Assembly (NCBI GenBank): GCA_959028445.1
Contig: CAUFRY010000017.1
Location: 1-41,539, forward strand
Reading direction: 5' to 3'
Length of the DNA: 41,539 nt
Source: an uncultured Collinsella sp.
GTDB lineage: Bacteria > Actinomycetota > Coriobacteriia > Coriobacteriales > Coriobacteriaceae
Part shown: piece by piece, positions 16,201 through 22,573 of the stretch
Numbering within the stretch: the first letter of the stretch is position 1
Layout: each line of letters starts with the position of its first letter
The notes under the pieces: model-generated
Told to the model about the DNA's origin: nothing
Seen by the model: only the letters and a program-made list of their open reading frames with translations
The model's database searches: none
Program-made: the position numbers and the translations under genes

Positions 16201-17730
16201 ATCCAGACCCAGAAGAACGATGCGCACGGCAAGGTTGCCTTCGACAAGCTGACCTTCGACCATGCGGGCACCTTTACCTACACGGTCCGCGAGGTGCAGC
16301 CGACGGGGGACGCGCCGGGCGTGCCGGGCGTGACCTACACCGGCAAGACGTACACCCTGACCTACGTGGTGAAGGACAACAACGACGGCAAGCTGGTGGT
16401 AGAGAACTCCACGGTGAAGCCGAGCGAGGGCACCGAGAACGGCGTCACCCCCAACACCATGACGTTTGCGAACAGCTACCAGCCGGGCGCGACCTCCTAC
16501 CAGATCTCCGGCATCAAGGTGCTTGAGAATACCGATTCGGCCACCATGCGGACGCCCGCCGATGGCGAGTTCACGTTCGCGCTGATTGACGCGGCCACCG
16601 GGCAGGAGATTGACCGGACCACGAACGCGGGTATCGCGTTTACCTTCAAGGCCATCTCGTACACTGCGACTGGTTCGCATGCGTACCAGGTGAAGGAGGT
16701 TGCGGGCCAAGATGGCACCATCACTTACAGCGATGCGGTGTTGGATGTGACGGTGAGCGTGACCGACGACGGCAGCGGCCAGCTGACCGCGACGGCGAAC
16801 AAGACGGCCGCGGATCTGACCTTCACCAACACCTACACGCCGACGGCAACGACGGCGACGATTACCGGAACGAAGGCCCTGACCGGCCGCGACCTGGCCG
16901 AGGGCGAGTTTTCCTTCGACCTGAAGGACGCCGCCGGCAACGTGGTCCAGACGGTGCAGAACGGCGTCGACGGCACGTTCAACTTTGCGCCGCTGCAGCT
17001 GGACAAGGCGGGGACGTATGTCTATACCGTCTCCGAGCAGGTCGGCGCGGCGACGAACGGCGTCACCTACGACACGACGGTCTTTACCGCGACGGTGACG
17101 GTGACGGAGAATGCGGAGACGCACGCGCTGGAGGCGCAGGTTGCCTACAGCACGGGCGGCAAGGCTGCGGATGCGGTGGCGTTCAGCAACAGCTACGCGC
17201 CGGCCGCGACTGAGGTGAAGCTGGGGGCCTCCAAGGTGCTGAGCGGCAAGGATCTGAAGGAAGGGCAGTTCTCCTTCCAGCTGAAGGATGCCGACGGCAA
17301 GGTGCTGCAGACCGCCAAGAACGCGGCGGACGGCACGGTGGGCTTCAAGGCGATCTCGTACGACAAGCCCGGAACGTACGGCTACAGCATCTCCGAGGTG
17401 AACGACGCTCAGAAGAACGTGACGTACGACGCGGCCGAGCACCAGGTAACGGTGACGGTGACGGACGACGGCGCGGGCCATCTGGTGGCGACGGTAACCT
17501 ATGACGGTGACGTGGCGCCGGTGTTCAAGAACACGTACACGCCGCCGACCACCCCGCCGGTCAACCCGCCGACGGAGCCGCCCACCAACCCACCGGTGTC
17601 GAAGGAGGAGAAGCCGGGTCTGCCGAACATGGGCGATACCAGCTTGTCGCCGATGGCCCTGGGTGGCATCGCGGGCGGCGCAGTGGTGCTGATCGCCACA
17701 GGTGTGATCCTGCGGCGCCGGAACCGGTAG
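10258..17730 (+). CDS. Giant LPxTG-type pilin/adhesin with ~13 isopeptide-linker domains (main part)
   Basis: The 2,490 codons after the TGA are open. In order they encode the second half of a fibro-slime-like domain (FEFAGDDDVWVFIDD ... GDIGGIHDRASLSID), a SpaA/CnaB-like domain (about 10600-10900), a less clear domain (10930-11510), a second SpaA-like domain (RLFVQKTDTEGKPVDGAKFG, 11521-11830), a DUF7601-like domain (12250-12690), about 13 Spy0128/FctA-like repeats, a proline-rich linker (PPTTPPVNPPTEPP), the sorting motif LPNMG, a hydrophobic segment and a basic tail RRRNR. Such proteins are exported, cross-linked by internal Lys-Asn isopeptide bonds and attached to peptidoglycan by sortase. 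The GTG at 10258 has no ribosome-binding site, so independent translation is doubtful; this is most likely the remainder of the gene starting at 9427. No sortase gene is in the window. Confidence 0.85.
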   Translation: MQPNGGLTNDDKPMTFEFAGDDDVWVFIDDVLVGDIGGIHDRASLSIDFQTGDIKVNGNNDGTLLSKYRAANKDTTSGFAGNTFKDSTNHTLKFFYLERGALYSNMELKFNLVTVPESDIIKFDQDGKFVQGAEFKLYKTDKDFKTEGKLLGSGTTDEAGHLTLTNDDDNGVINFDDLYEDSGSKYYLLKETRVPEGYRSSLTATDGSMQLEYVPTSDKDAAGGVIINRGGMDADSAVWQTGAFAGAKETITAPSTVYKANDDQTISDKTVGLDSGILFAVVLKRDKSASTDIKDQNNWYAVSGDPSTGAGYTLAKEPSKAGAIEAAKKDLHAFTLNTSGQYQVEIPYLPGDISSYYYMLSGDARKDAEYAVAIYHTTASSIANANTDNTVHVFSDDLPSGEKNFQRQFATRSLVTNIQNRLFVQKTDTEGKPVDGAKFGLYKADQVKMDANGKVMLNGEQTPFDTLTTGLVGNPVPLEGAGIFPNTSDGNRPLVKGTYFLKEVSAPKGFLLNDTLTKVIVDDYGVHADAGTADDGVSTFVGPGALMKSLGQFGAEGDIDNTLTWIKGQRQTSDGTLDGNDNLSWNNDAKGGEDEVHLKYGANGRVYQYGPTEEGKPYRLETETGWIRMGITQDVPGDTNAKGARANLDDMNLNALFTGATCVRVANEREASLEVTKKVALPDGLTGNKDAEFTFKFTVPEGKTYKAAVFKNAGAGKQAGDVFDLKNGDTHAIKADETIRVYGLGEGDEYAVQELTGADKMPAGYKLTGRKQGTTNLTGAGDSIAGEIEKQKPDGTLAEANKLVFTNTYKAEASDELTPQVTKKVSGVESTEKAFSFTLTATEETQKQIDDDDLKVSDALAGNEHAESKATSGKIIKDKGQTVDFSGMKFNKAGTYTFTLTEAHDADDDAAVDGVQNSGWTMDASTYTVTVRVEDKNAKLTVTGVTVEKSGDDKRETLEVKNGKVNLATFNNSYAAKGSVTLAAKKQFTGGTLENQQFSFQVKEGDKVVAEEKNDANGDITFPAIDYTEAGEHDYAIKEVEGTDPTIVYDGKTVKVHVSVTDNKNGTLSATATYDGKADAPTFTNSKPTADATIEATKTLKGKDLTAGAFTFGLYQGDTTTVDPIQTVQNDKDGKIKLILTGLTIGEYDYTLKEVAGGDSTITYDSAAVKVHVSVKAEGDKAKATVTYDGKNDAPTFTNKYQPAETSVALTAKKAYVKPDNTPATLKGGEFTFDLYEGDLTAEQLKGKQPIRSAKNSEDGTVTFPAIDYTKAGEYKYTVAEQEGDLSHVTYDATVHHAVVKVMDNAGKLDAAVTYDGDKANAPTFTNTYTAKGSVELTATKIVAVAPGFTRDTKLKGGEYTFELKDADGKVLGTTTNKADGTVKFTRKFTLSNLGGAASKDFTYTIAEKPGTEPGMAYDTHALIYKVTVADDGTGSLTATPQVTSGDKTFTNTYHPKETSVTLKATKRFTGGELAGGDFTFQLLDKDGNVIQTVQNDKDGKVAFQAISYDTPGDHDYTIKEVAGNDPTVVYDTKDVKVHIKVSDEKGELKATATYDGEADVPTFTNSKPTTDVTVEATKILTGKDLTADAFTFGLYDQAGNEVAKGTNDQGGKVKLAVKGLNLGEYDYTLKEEKAGQTVDGVDYDVKEVKVHVKVEQNQDDNNKTKVTVTYDGAATAPTFNNTYDAKGSVTLTATKTIKVADGFDHATKPADGEFTFELKDAAGNVLDTAKNDANGKVSFTREFQLSDLDGAASKDFTYTIVEQPGAEPGMVYDSHPLTYTVTVTDGGNGALNAKAIVTSASGSDTFTNTYQPAATGLALGAQKRYVKKDDNTPIVLKGGEFTFDVYEGNLTAEQLAGAKPVRTATNGADGSVNFDAFSYAKPGTHEYTIVERKGDLAYVTYDAAVHHAVVTVADNAGTLQASVAYDGTNVTKPSFTNTYEAQATDSGAIALTKSVDVHDGSYQLKAGDFAFELVGSDGSVIQTQKNDAHGKVAFDKLTFDHAGTFTYTVREVQPTGDAPGVPGVTYTGKTYTLTYVVKDNNDGKLVVENSTVKPSEGTENGVTPNTMTFANSYQPGATSYQISGIKVLENTDSATMRTPADGEFTFALIDAATGQEIDRTTNAGIAFTFKAISYTATGSHAYQVKEVAGQDGTITYSDAVLDVTVSVTDDGSGQLTATANKTAADLTFTNTYTPTATTATITGTKALTGRDLAEGEFSFDLKDAAGNVVQTVQNGVDGTFNFAPLQLDKAGTYVYTVSEQVGAATNGVTYDTTVFTATVTVTENAETHALEAQVAYSTGGKAADAVAFSNSYAPAATEVKLGASKVLSGKDLKEGQFSFQLKDADGKVLQTAKNAADGTVGFKAISYDKPGTYGYSISEVNDAQKNVTYDAAEHQVTVTVTDDGAGHLVATVTYDGDVAPVFKNTYTPPTTPPVNPPTEPPTNPPVSKEEKPGLPNMGDTSLSPMALGGIAGGAVVLIATGVILRRRNR
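12666..17540 (+). repeat. Tandem array of ~13 Spy0128-like domain repeats
   Basis: Each unit ends in F-x-N-(T/S)-Y or F-T-N-S and has an (E/Q/F)FxFxL strand, a Y-D/T-K-A/P-G-xxxY segment and a V(T/K)V strand. Unit ends lie near 12666, 13159, 13495, 13837, 14221, 14599, 14938, 15286, 15670, 16056, 16460, 16816, 17176 and 17517. Apart from the first, the units are about 336-404 bases long. Units 2 and 6, 3 and 7, 4 and 9, and 5 and 8 are most similar to each other, which points to a past multi-unit duplication. Confidence 0.85.
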
Positions 17731-17759
17731 CTGCGGCTGCCGAGAAGGGCTTTGATTGA

Positions 17760-17796
17760 GGGCGGGTGGTCGCAGGGCGCGGCCGCCCGCCCTTTT
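17760..17796 (+). terminator. Intrinsic terminator of the pilin gene
   Basis: GGGCGGG (17760-17766) pairs with CCCGCCC (17786-17792), followed by four T. The interior also contains a small GCGCGGCCGC palindrome. Confidence 0.7.
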
Positions 17797-17876
17797 CGGT
17801 GAAAGGCTATGTTAGCCCGCCGTTTGCACGCGATTATGATTCTGCAGCTCCTAAGCGCGCCGCGCCCTCTAGAAGT

Positions 17877-18001
17877 CCGGAAAAGCTGCACAAAGCGGCT
17901 ATCTGGACCCGGAAAAGCTGCAAATCTAGGCCAAATACACCCGGAAAAGCTGCAAAAGTTGGTAAAATCCATCCTGAAAAGCTGCAAACAGCAGGTGAAG
18001 G
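17877..18001 (+). repeat. Four direct repeats CCGGAAAAGCTGCA at exact 32-bp spacing
   Basis: Copies start at 17877, 17909, 17941 and 17973; the fourth reads CCTGAAAAGCTGCA. The 14-bp repeats are separated by 18-bp stretches that are not related to each other. The array ends 15 bases before the ATG of the ATPase/DUF4143 gene. A spacing of 32 bp is close to three helical turns, so all copies face the same side of the DNA, as expected for co-operative protein binding. The rest of the gap (17797-17876) shows nothing I can name. Confidence 0.85.
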
Positions 18002-19327
18002 ATGGTGCGTAGTGTGCTGAAGCGAAAGATGCTCGACACCCTCCGTTCGTGGCGGGCGGAAAAGGGCGCCGAATGCCTTCTCATCAAGGGCGCGCGACAG
18101 GTTGGCAAGTCGTACATCGTCGCCGAGTTCGGGCGGCAGGACTACGAAAGCTTCATCTCCATAGACTTCATTGGGTCCCCGGACCTTAAGCGGGTGTTCG
18201 ATGGCCCAATCGATGCCGACTCGATCTACCGGCAGATATCGCTCGTCGTGCCCGGCGTGCGCTTTGTTCCAGGACGAACGCTTCTTTTCCTCGACGAGAT
18301 TCAGGAGTGCCCGCGTGCTCGCGCTGCGCTTAAGTATCTCGCTCTCGACGGCAGGTGCGATGTCGTTGCGTCGGGCTCGCTTCTGGGCATTCGGTTCAAG
18401 GAGGAGGCTGCGCTCGCCTCCATTCCCGTTGGGTACGAGCGAGAGGTCGAAATGGGCCCCCTCGATTTTGAGGAGTACCTTTGGGCACGCGGGTATGGGG
18501 AGGACGATATCGCCAATTTGCGGGAATACTATGAGTCGTTGATACCCGTGCCCGTTGCGGTGAATCAGAAGATGATGCAGATGCTGCGCGAGTACCTCGC
18601 GGTCGGCGGTATGCCTGCGGTGGTGGACGCCTTTGCGCGGACGGGCAACTTCGCCGTTGCTTTCGACGAGCAAAGCAGGCTGCTCGCCTCGTATCTCGAC
18701 GACGTGGCTCGATACGCGCAAGCCCCCGAGCGCGTGCGTGCGCGGGCGTGCTTTGAATCGTTGCCGCGCCAGCTCGCAAAGGAGAATACGAAGTTCCAGT
18801 ATTCCGTGGTCGAGAACAGGGGAACGGCGCGCAAATTTGGCTCGTCCGTGGATTGGCTCGTGGGAGCAGGTATGGTGCGACGGTGCCAGTCGGTGAGCGC
18901 CGCCCAATTCCCTCTTGCCGCCTATGAAGACGGGACGAAGTTTCGCCTCTATGCTGCCGATACGGGCGTGCTCATGGCCATGTACGGCTTCGAAATGCTG
19001 GAGGCGGTGGTGAACAACAAGCTCGCGGGTCCCATGAAGGGCGGCCTCTACGAGAACCTGGTCGCCTGCATGCTTTCGGCGCGGGGTGTGGCTCTGCGTT
19101 ATTGGCGGTCGCAGAAGGGCGATAGGGAAATAGAGTTTCTCGTCGACTCGCCCGACGCGAGCGTTGTGCCCATTGAGGTGAAGGCCTCGCGCGGATCTAC
19201 GGTATCGCTCAACGACATGCTCGAGCGGCAGGACGTGAACCTTGGGTACAAGCTGATAGACGGTAACGTCGGCCGAGACGGCAAAAAGGTGACGCTTCCG
19301 CTATATATGGCCATGTTCTTGAAGTAG
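18002..19327 (+). CDS. AAA ATPase with DUF4143-type C-terminus
   Basis: A complete 441-residue member of the AAA_14/DUF4143 family. Walker A is GARQVGKS at about residues 31-38; Walker B is LLFLDEIQE near residue 95. A sensor-like SGSLLG follows, and the C-terminal part contains FRLYAADTGVL, GGLYENLVACML and the nuclease-like pair REIEFLVD ... VVPIEVKAS. Both the ATPase core and the C-terminal E-x-K motif are intact. The family is widespread but without an assigned function. The ATG at 18002 overlaps a weak AAGGA signal; GTG 18014 or ATG 18029 are possible later starts. The neighbouring 32-bp-spaced repeats are the obvious candidates for its regulatory or target site. Confidence 0.9.
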   Translation: MVRSVLKRKMLDTLRSWRAEKGAECLLIKGARQVGKSYIVAEFGRQDYESFISIDFIGSPDLKRVFDGPIDADSIYRQISLVVPGVRFVPGRTLLFLDEIQECPRARAALKYLALDGRCDVVASGSLLGIRFKEEAALASIPVGYEREVEMGPLDFEEYLWARGYGEDDIANLREYYESLIPVPVAVNQKMMQMLREYLAVGGMPAVVDAFARTGNFAVAFDEQSRLLASYLDDVARYAQAPERVRARACFESLPRQLAKENTKFQYSVVENRGTARKFGSSVDWLVGAGMVRRCQSVSAAQFPLAAYEDGTKFRLYAADTGVLMAMYGFEMLEAVVNNKLAGPMKGGLYENLVACMLSARGVALRYWRSQKGDREIEFLVDSPDASVVPIEVKASRGSTVSLNDMLERQDVNLGYKLIDGNVGRDGKKVTLPLYMAMFLK

Positions 19328-19344
19328 AGCCTTGCGTTGGCGGA

Positions 19345-19363
19345 CTGACCCTTTGTCGCATTC
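19345..19363. repeat. Half copy of the GTGACAAAGG repeat, inverted
   Basis: CTGACCCTTTGTCGCATTC is the reverse complement of the arm seen at 2523 with three differences. It begins 18 bases after the ATPase stop, mirroring the copy found 13 bases after the other ATPase/DUF4143 gene at the left end of the window. Bases 19364-19540 hold nothing else I can identify. Confidence 0.55.
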
Positions 19364-19558
19364 CGTGCGGGTTATATGCAGGTATGCCTGCGCACGCTAT
19401 CATGTATGGGTTAGACCGCAACTATGTACGCCATACGCGAAGGGATGCGCATGTATCTGAAGATCGACATGTTCTAGCTGGGCTTACCCCCGCAGCGGCG
19501 CCGCGCGCCCCATCAACTCTGCCGATTTTCGCCTTCACGCACATAAAGGAGTCCCACC

Positions 19559-20626
19559 ATGCGCGACAAGCTCGAAAAGATCATTAAGGCCTACGAGGAG
19601 CTCGAGAAGAAGCTCTCCGATCCGGCCGTCGCCTCCGATATCAAGGAGTTTACGCGTCTCAACAAGGAGTACGCGCACCAGTCCGACCTCATTGCCGCCT
19701 CGCGCGAGTACATCGGCGCGCTCGATGACATCGAGGCTGCCAAGGAAATGCTCCACGATACTACCGATGCCGATGAGAAGGAGATGCTCCAGATGGACAT
19801 CTCCGAAAACGAGGCCAAGCTTCCCCAGCTCGAGGAAGACATTAAGTACATGCTCATCCCGAGCGACCCCAACGACGACAAGAACACCATCGTCGAGATT
19901 CGATCCGCCGCCGGTGGCGACGAGGCGGCCATCTTTGCCGGCGATCTGTACAAGATGTACCAGCGCTTCTGTGAGTCGCGCGGCTGGAAGACCACCGTGC
20001 TCGACTCCAGCCCCAGCGAGGCCGGCGGCTTTAAGTCTATCGAGTTCAAGGTCGAGGGCGACCGCGTCTACTCCGTCATGAAGTTCGAGTCCGGCGTGCA
20101 CCGTGTCCAGCGCGTTCCCAAGACCGAGTCCCAGGGTCGCATCCAGACCTCCACGGCTACCGTCGCCGTGCTTCCCGAGGCCGAGGAGATTGACGTCCAG
20201 ATCAACCAGTCCGATCTGCGCATCGACACTTACTGCGCTTCGGGCCCTGGCGGTCAGTGCGTTAACACCACCTACTCCGCCGTGCGCATCACCCACCTGC
20301 CCACCAACACCGTGGTGCAGTCGCAGGAGCAGCGCTCCCAGATCCAGAACCGCGAGGTCTGCATGCAGATGCTGCGCGCTCGTCTGTACGAGATGGAGCT
20401 CGAGAAGCAGCAGGCAGAGCTCGGTGCCGAGCGCCAGAGCCAGATCGGCCACGGCAACCGTTCCGAGAAGATTCGTACCTACAACCAGCCCCAGGACCGC
20501 GTGACCGATCACCGTATCGGCTTCAACTCCACCTACAACGGCGTCCTTCTGGGCGACCAGCTCGGCACCGTCATCGAGGCCCTCGCCGCCGCCGAGCGAG
20601 CCGAGAAGCTGGCACAGGCTGTGTAG
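19559..20626 (+). CDS. prfA: Peptide chain release factor 1
   Basis: A 355-residue class I release factor that reads UAA and UAG on the ribosome. The PxT codon-recognition tripeptide is P187-K188-T189 (RVPKTESQGR), which identifies RF1 rather than RF2; the peptidyl-tRNA hydrolysis loop is G231-G232-Q233 in SGPGGQCVNTT. The residue after GGQ is Cys where most bacterial RF1 have His; many actinobacteria also vary here. The ATG at 19559 follows AAAGGAG. PrmC, which methylates the GGQ glutamine, is encoded downstream, but a 607-base gap with a structured element lies between the two, so they may not be co-transcribed. Confidence 0.98.
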   Translation: MRDKLEKIIKAYEELEKKLSDPAVASDIKEFTRLNKEYAHQSDLIAASREYIGALDDIEAAKEMLHDTTDADEKEMLQMDISENEAKLPQLEEDIKYMLIPSDPNDDKNTIVEIRSAAGGDEAAIFAGDLYKMYQRFCESRGWKTTVLDSSPSEAGGFKSIEFKVEGDRVYSVMKFESGVHRVQRVPKTESQGRIQTSTATVAVLPEAEEIDVQINQSDLRIDTYCASGPGGQCVNTTYSAVRITHLPTNTVVQSQEQRSQIQNREVCMQMLRARLYEMELEKQQAELGAERQSQIGHGNRSEKIRTYNQPQDRVTDHRIGFNSTYNGVLLGDQLGTVIEALAAAERAEKLAQAV

Positions 20627-20629
20627 GTT

Positions 20630-20794
20630 CCGCCGTTCTACCGAACGGCGGACCAGCCGACGCTGCGCGGGCCGCATTTGGACAATCTGACGTTCAACTT
20701 CAAGGGCGCGACCAGAAGGTCAGCGCCCTTTCGTTTCACGTCACCTTGTCTCAAATGCGACCCGCTCGCTGTCCGTCCTCTACCTGCGGCGCTG
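20630..20794 (+). ncRNA. Structured intergenic element, copy A
   Basis: It begins three bases after the prfA stop. Hairpin 1 is CCGCCGTTC-TACC-GAACGGCGG (20630-20651). A conserved block CGACGCTGCGCG follows (20658-20669). An outer helix pairs 20673-20685 with 20746-20759 and encloses hairpin 2 (20703-20729), with the inner part GACC-AGAA-GGTC and a single bulged A, followed by TTT. Every one of these parts recurs at 36817-36987 with different stem bases but identical loops. Hairpin 2 may serve as the prfA terminator. Whether the element acts as RNA or as a mobile DNA repeat is not known. Confidence 0.6.
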
Positions 20795-20813
20795 CCTTGC
20801 TCCGGATGCGGGG

Positions 20814-20842
20814 TAGTCATTGGGGACGTTCTTAAATGACTA
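20814..20842. repeat. Palindrome TAGTCATT...AATGACTA with a GGGGACGTTCTT centre
   Basis: Perfect 8-bp arms at 20814-20821 and 20835-20842. The centre GGGGACGTTCTT resembles the GGGACAGTCT centre of the palindrome at 2523-2557, although the arms differ. Confidence 0.55.
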
Positions 20843-20879
20843 GGTTGGGTAAATTACTTTTCGAGTTTATTTAATCTGC

Positions 20880-21197
20880 TTAGTTAGAAATTAAGCTGTC
20901 TAACTGCTTAAAGTAATCAGCAGCCTTCATCTGCAATTGAAAATATTGCTCGAAAAATCGTTCAAGAAGTCGCGGGGTGATTTTTACCGCGTCGTGCGTC
21001 AAGCAATGTGGCAAGTTCTTGGTTAGATATTGGTCAGTTTTGGGGCAACCTTGCCAAAAGCTTGACGGATGCAAATCTAGACGTCGACAAATGAACACTT
21101 CGATTGCGCCGCGAGCAAAAATCTGGGCTGATTCTCGATAATCGCTTCCAATCGTCTCTTGCCAAGCGGCGCCCTCGCGTACAATCTGCTCCGACAT
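20880..21197 (-). CDS. Low-GC remnant or small hypothetical gene
   Basis: An open frame of 105 codons in an AT-rich islet (about 20840-21110) that contrasts with its GC-rich neighbours. I see no ribosome-binding site for the ATG at 21197, and the first ~25 codons overlap the prmC upstream region. The C-terminal end, ADYFKQLDSLIS, resembles the FFKQLDxLIxLHQRK segment of type I restriction specificity subunits (HsdS), so a truncated HsdS fragment is one possibility. It may equally be non-coding. No other gene is visible in the prfA-prmC gap. Confidence 0.3.
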   Translation of the reverse strand: MSEQIVREGAAWQETIGSDYRESAQIFARGAIEVFICRRLDLHPSSFWQGCPKTDQYLTKNLPHCLTHDAVKITPRLLERFFEQYFQLQMKAADYFKQLDSLISN

Positions 21198-21233
21198 TCA
21201 CGCGCCGCCCGGCGCTCAAGAGGGGAGGACCCC

Positions 21234-22493
21234 ATGGCAAACGAGATCTGGACCATCAAGCGTTGTCTCGAGTGGACCAAGGAGTACCTGGCCGAGCGCG
21301 GCGAGGAACATCCCCGTCTTTCTGCCGAATGGCTGCTATGCGCGGCTACGGGTCTGGCGCGCATCGACTTATATATGCGAATGGACGAGACGCTCGATGC
21401 GGCCCAGCTGGAGACCATGCATGCGGCGGTCGTCCGCCGCGCCAAGGGCGAACCGCTGCAGTACATCACGGGCAGCACGCAGTTTCGTATGATCGACGTC
21501 GCGTGCGCCCCCGGCGTACTCATCCCACGCCCCGAGACCGAGATGCTCGTCGAGGAAGTCCTCAGCTACCTGGACGCCGAGGTGCTGAGCCCCGAGGCTG
21601 CTGCCCGTCAGCGTGTTGAGCTGCCTTGGAATGATGAGGTCGAGCAGGCCCGCAAGGCCGAGGCAGCGCTGGCCGATGAGCGCGCGACCGCCGAGCGCCG
21701 TGCCGCCAACCTCACGGCTGCCGACGAGGCGGCGCTGGGCGGCGATGTGCTCGGTAGCCGCGCCTATGCCGAGGAGCTGGCCGATCGCGAGGCGGAGGAA
21801 GCTGCTGCGCAGGCCGCTGAAGCCGAGGCCATGGAAGCCTCCGAGCCCGAGCTCGACGAATACGGCATCGCCATCGAGAGCAACGACCAGCAGGCGACTC
21901 CCACGCAAGACGCCGCCGAGGCTAACGAGTCCGCTCCGACCGAGCCCCGCACCGCCCGCGTCCTCGAGGTCGGTTGCGGCACGGGCTGCATCTCGCTCTC
22001 GCTTGCCTGGGAGCGCCGCGGCCACGTCACCTGCACCGCTACCGATATCGAGCCGCGCGCCATCGACCTTGCTATCAAAAACCGCGACGCCCTTGGCCTC
22101 ACGTCCGACGAGGTCGCCTTTAGCCTCACCAACTTGGTGAGTTCCGTTCCCCGCGAAGAGTGGGGCACCTTTGACGTGCTCGTCTCCAATCCGCCCTACA
22201 TCCCGACCGACGTCATGCGCTCGCTGCCGCACGAGGTCAAGGACTTTGAGCCCGACCTGGCGCTCGAGGGCGGTGCCGACGGCCTGGATATCTTCCGCCG
22301 CCTGCTCAACGCGGCCCCCTATATGTTGCGCGCCGGCGGCCTCTTTGCCTGCGAGCTCTACGAGGGCGCTCTCGACGCCGCCGCCGAGCTCTGCCGCCAA
22401 GCGGGCCTGTCGGATGTGCACATCGTCCGCGACCTCACCGATCGTCCCCGCATCGTCCGAGCCGTCGTCACGGAGCCCAAACAGCGTCAGTAA
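21234..22493 (+). CDS. prmC: Release factor glutamine N5-methyltransferase with large insertion
   Basis: A SAM-dependent enzyme that methylates the GGQ glutamine of RF1 and RF2. The helical N-terminal domain ends in GEPLQYITGSTQF and the linker IPRPETEMLVEEVL (about residues 98-111). The SAM-binding motif EVGCGTGC is near residues 245-252, and the catalytic NPPY is at 319-322. Between them, where the typical enzyme has only a few residues, lies a stretch of about 125 residues rich in A and E (AEAALADERATAERRAANL, EEAAAQAAEAEAMEASEPEL), probably a charged helix or coiled coil. This makes the protein 419 residues against about 280 usually. AGGGGAGG precedes the ATG at 21234. Confidence 0.95.
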   Translation: MANEIWTIKRCLEWTKEYLAERGEEHPRLSAEWLLCAATGLARIDLYMRMDETLDAAQLETMHAAVVRRAKGEPLQYITGSTQFRMIDVACAPGVLIPRPETEMLVEEVLSYLDAEVLSPEAAARQRVELPWNDEVEQARKAEAALADERATAERRAANLTAADEAALGGDVLGSRAYAEELADREAEEAAAQAAEAEAMEASEPELDEYGIAIESNDQQATPTQDAAEANESAPTEPRTARVLEVGCGTGCISLSLAWERRGHVTCTATDIEPRAIDLAIKNRDALGLTSDEVAFSLTNLVSSVPREEWGTFDVLVSNPPYIPTDVMRSLPHEVKDFEPDLALEGGADGLDIFRRLLNAAPYMLRAGGLFACELYEGALDAAAELCRQAGLSDVHIVRDLTDRPRIVRAVVTEPKQRQ

Positions 22494-22515
22494 TATTTAT
22501 TAACTGATTCATTTC

Positions 22516-22539
22516 TAATTATAAAGCAATTTATAATTA
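22516..22539. promoter_or_regulatory. Perfect 10-bp dyad upstream of the hicB-like gene
   Basis: TAATTATAAA-GCAA-TTTATAATTA is a perfect palindrome 35 bases before the ATG at 22574. It could be an operator for the downstream HicB-like repressor or, less likely because of its AT-rich stem, a terminator for prmC. Confidence 0.5.
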
Positions 22540-22573
22540 TCTCGGTTGGTAGCTGGTAGCCGAGGGGGTCATA

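Noticed and set aside
11758..17481. Several 400-490-codon minus-strand frames opposite the pilin repeats
   Set aside because: They are repetitive shadows of the domain array, without ribosome-binding sites or recognisable domains.
17877..18004. Regular repeats that look like a small CRISPR array
   Set aside because: Repeats are only 14 bp and spacers 18 bp, well below CRISPR sizes, and there are no cas genes nearby.
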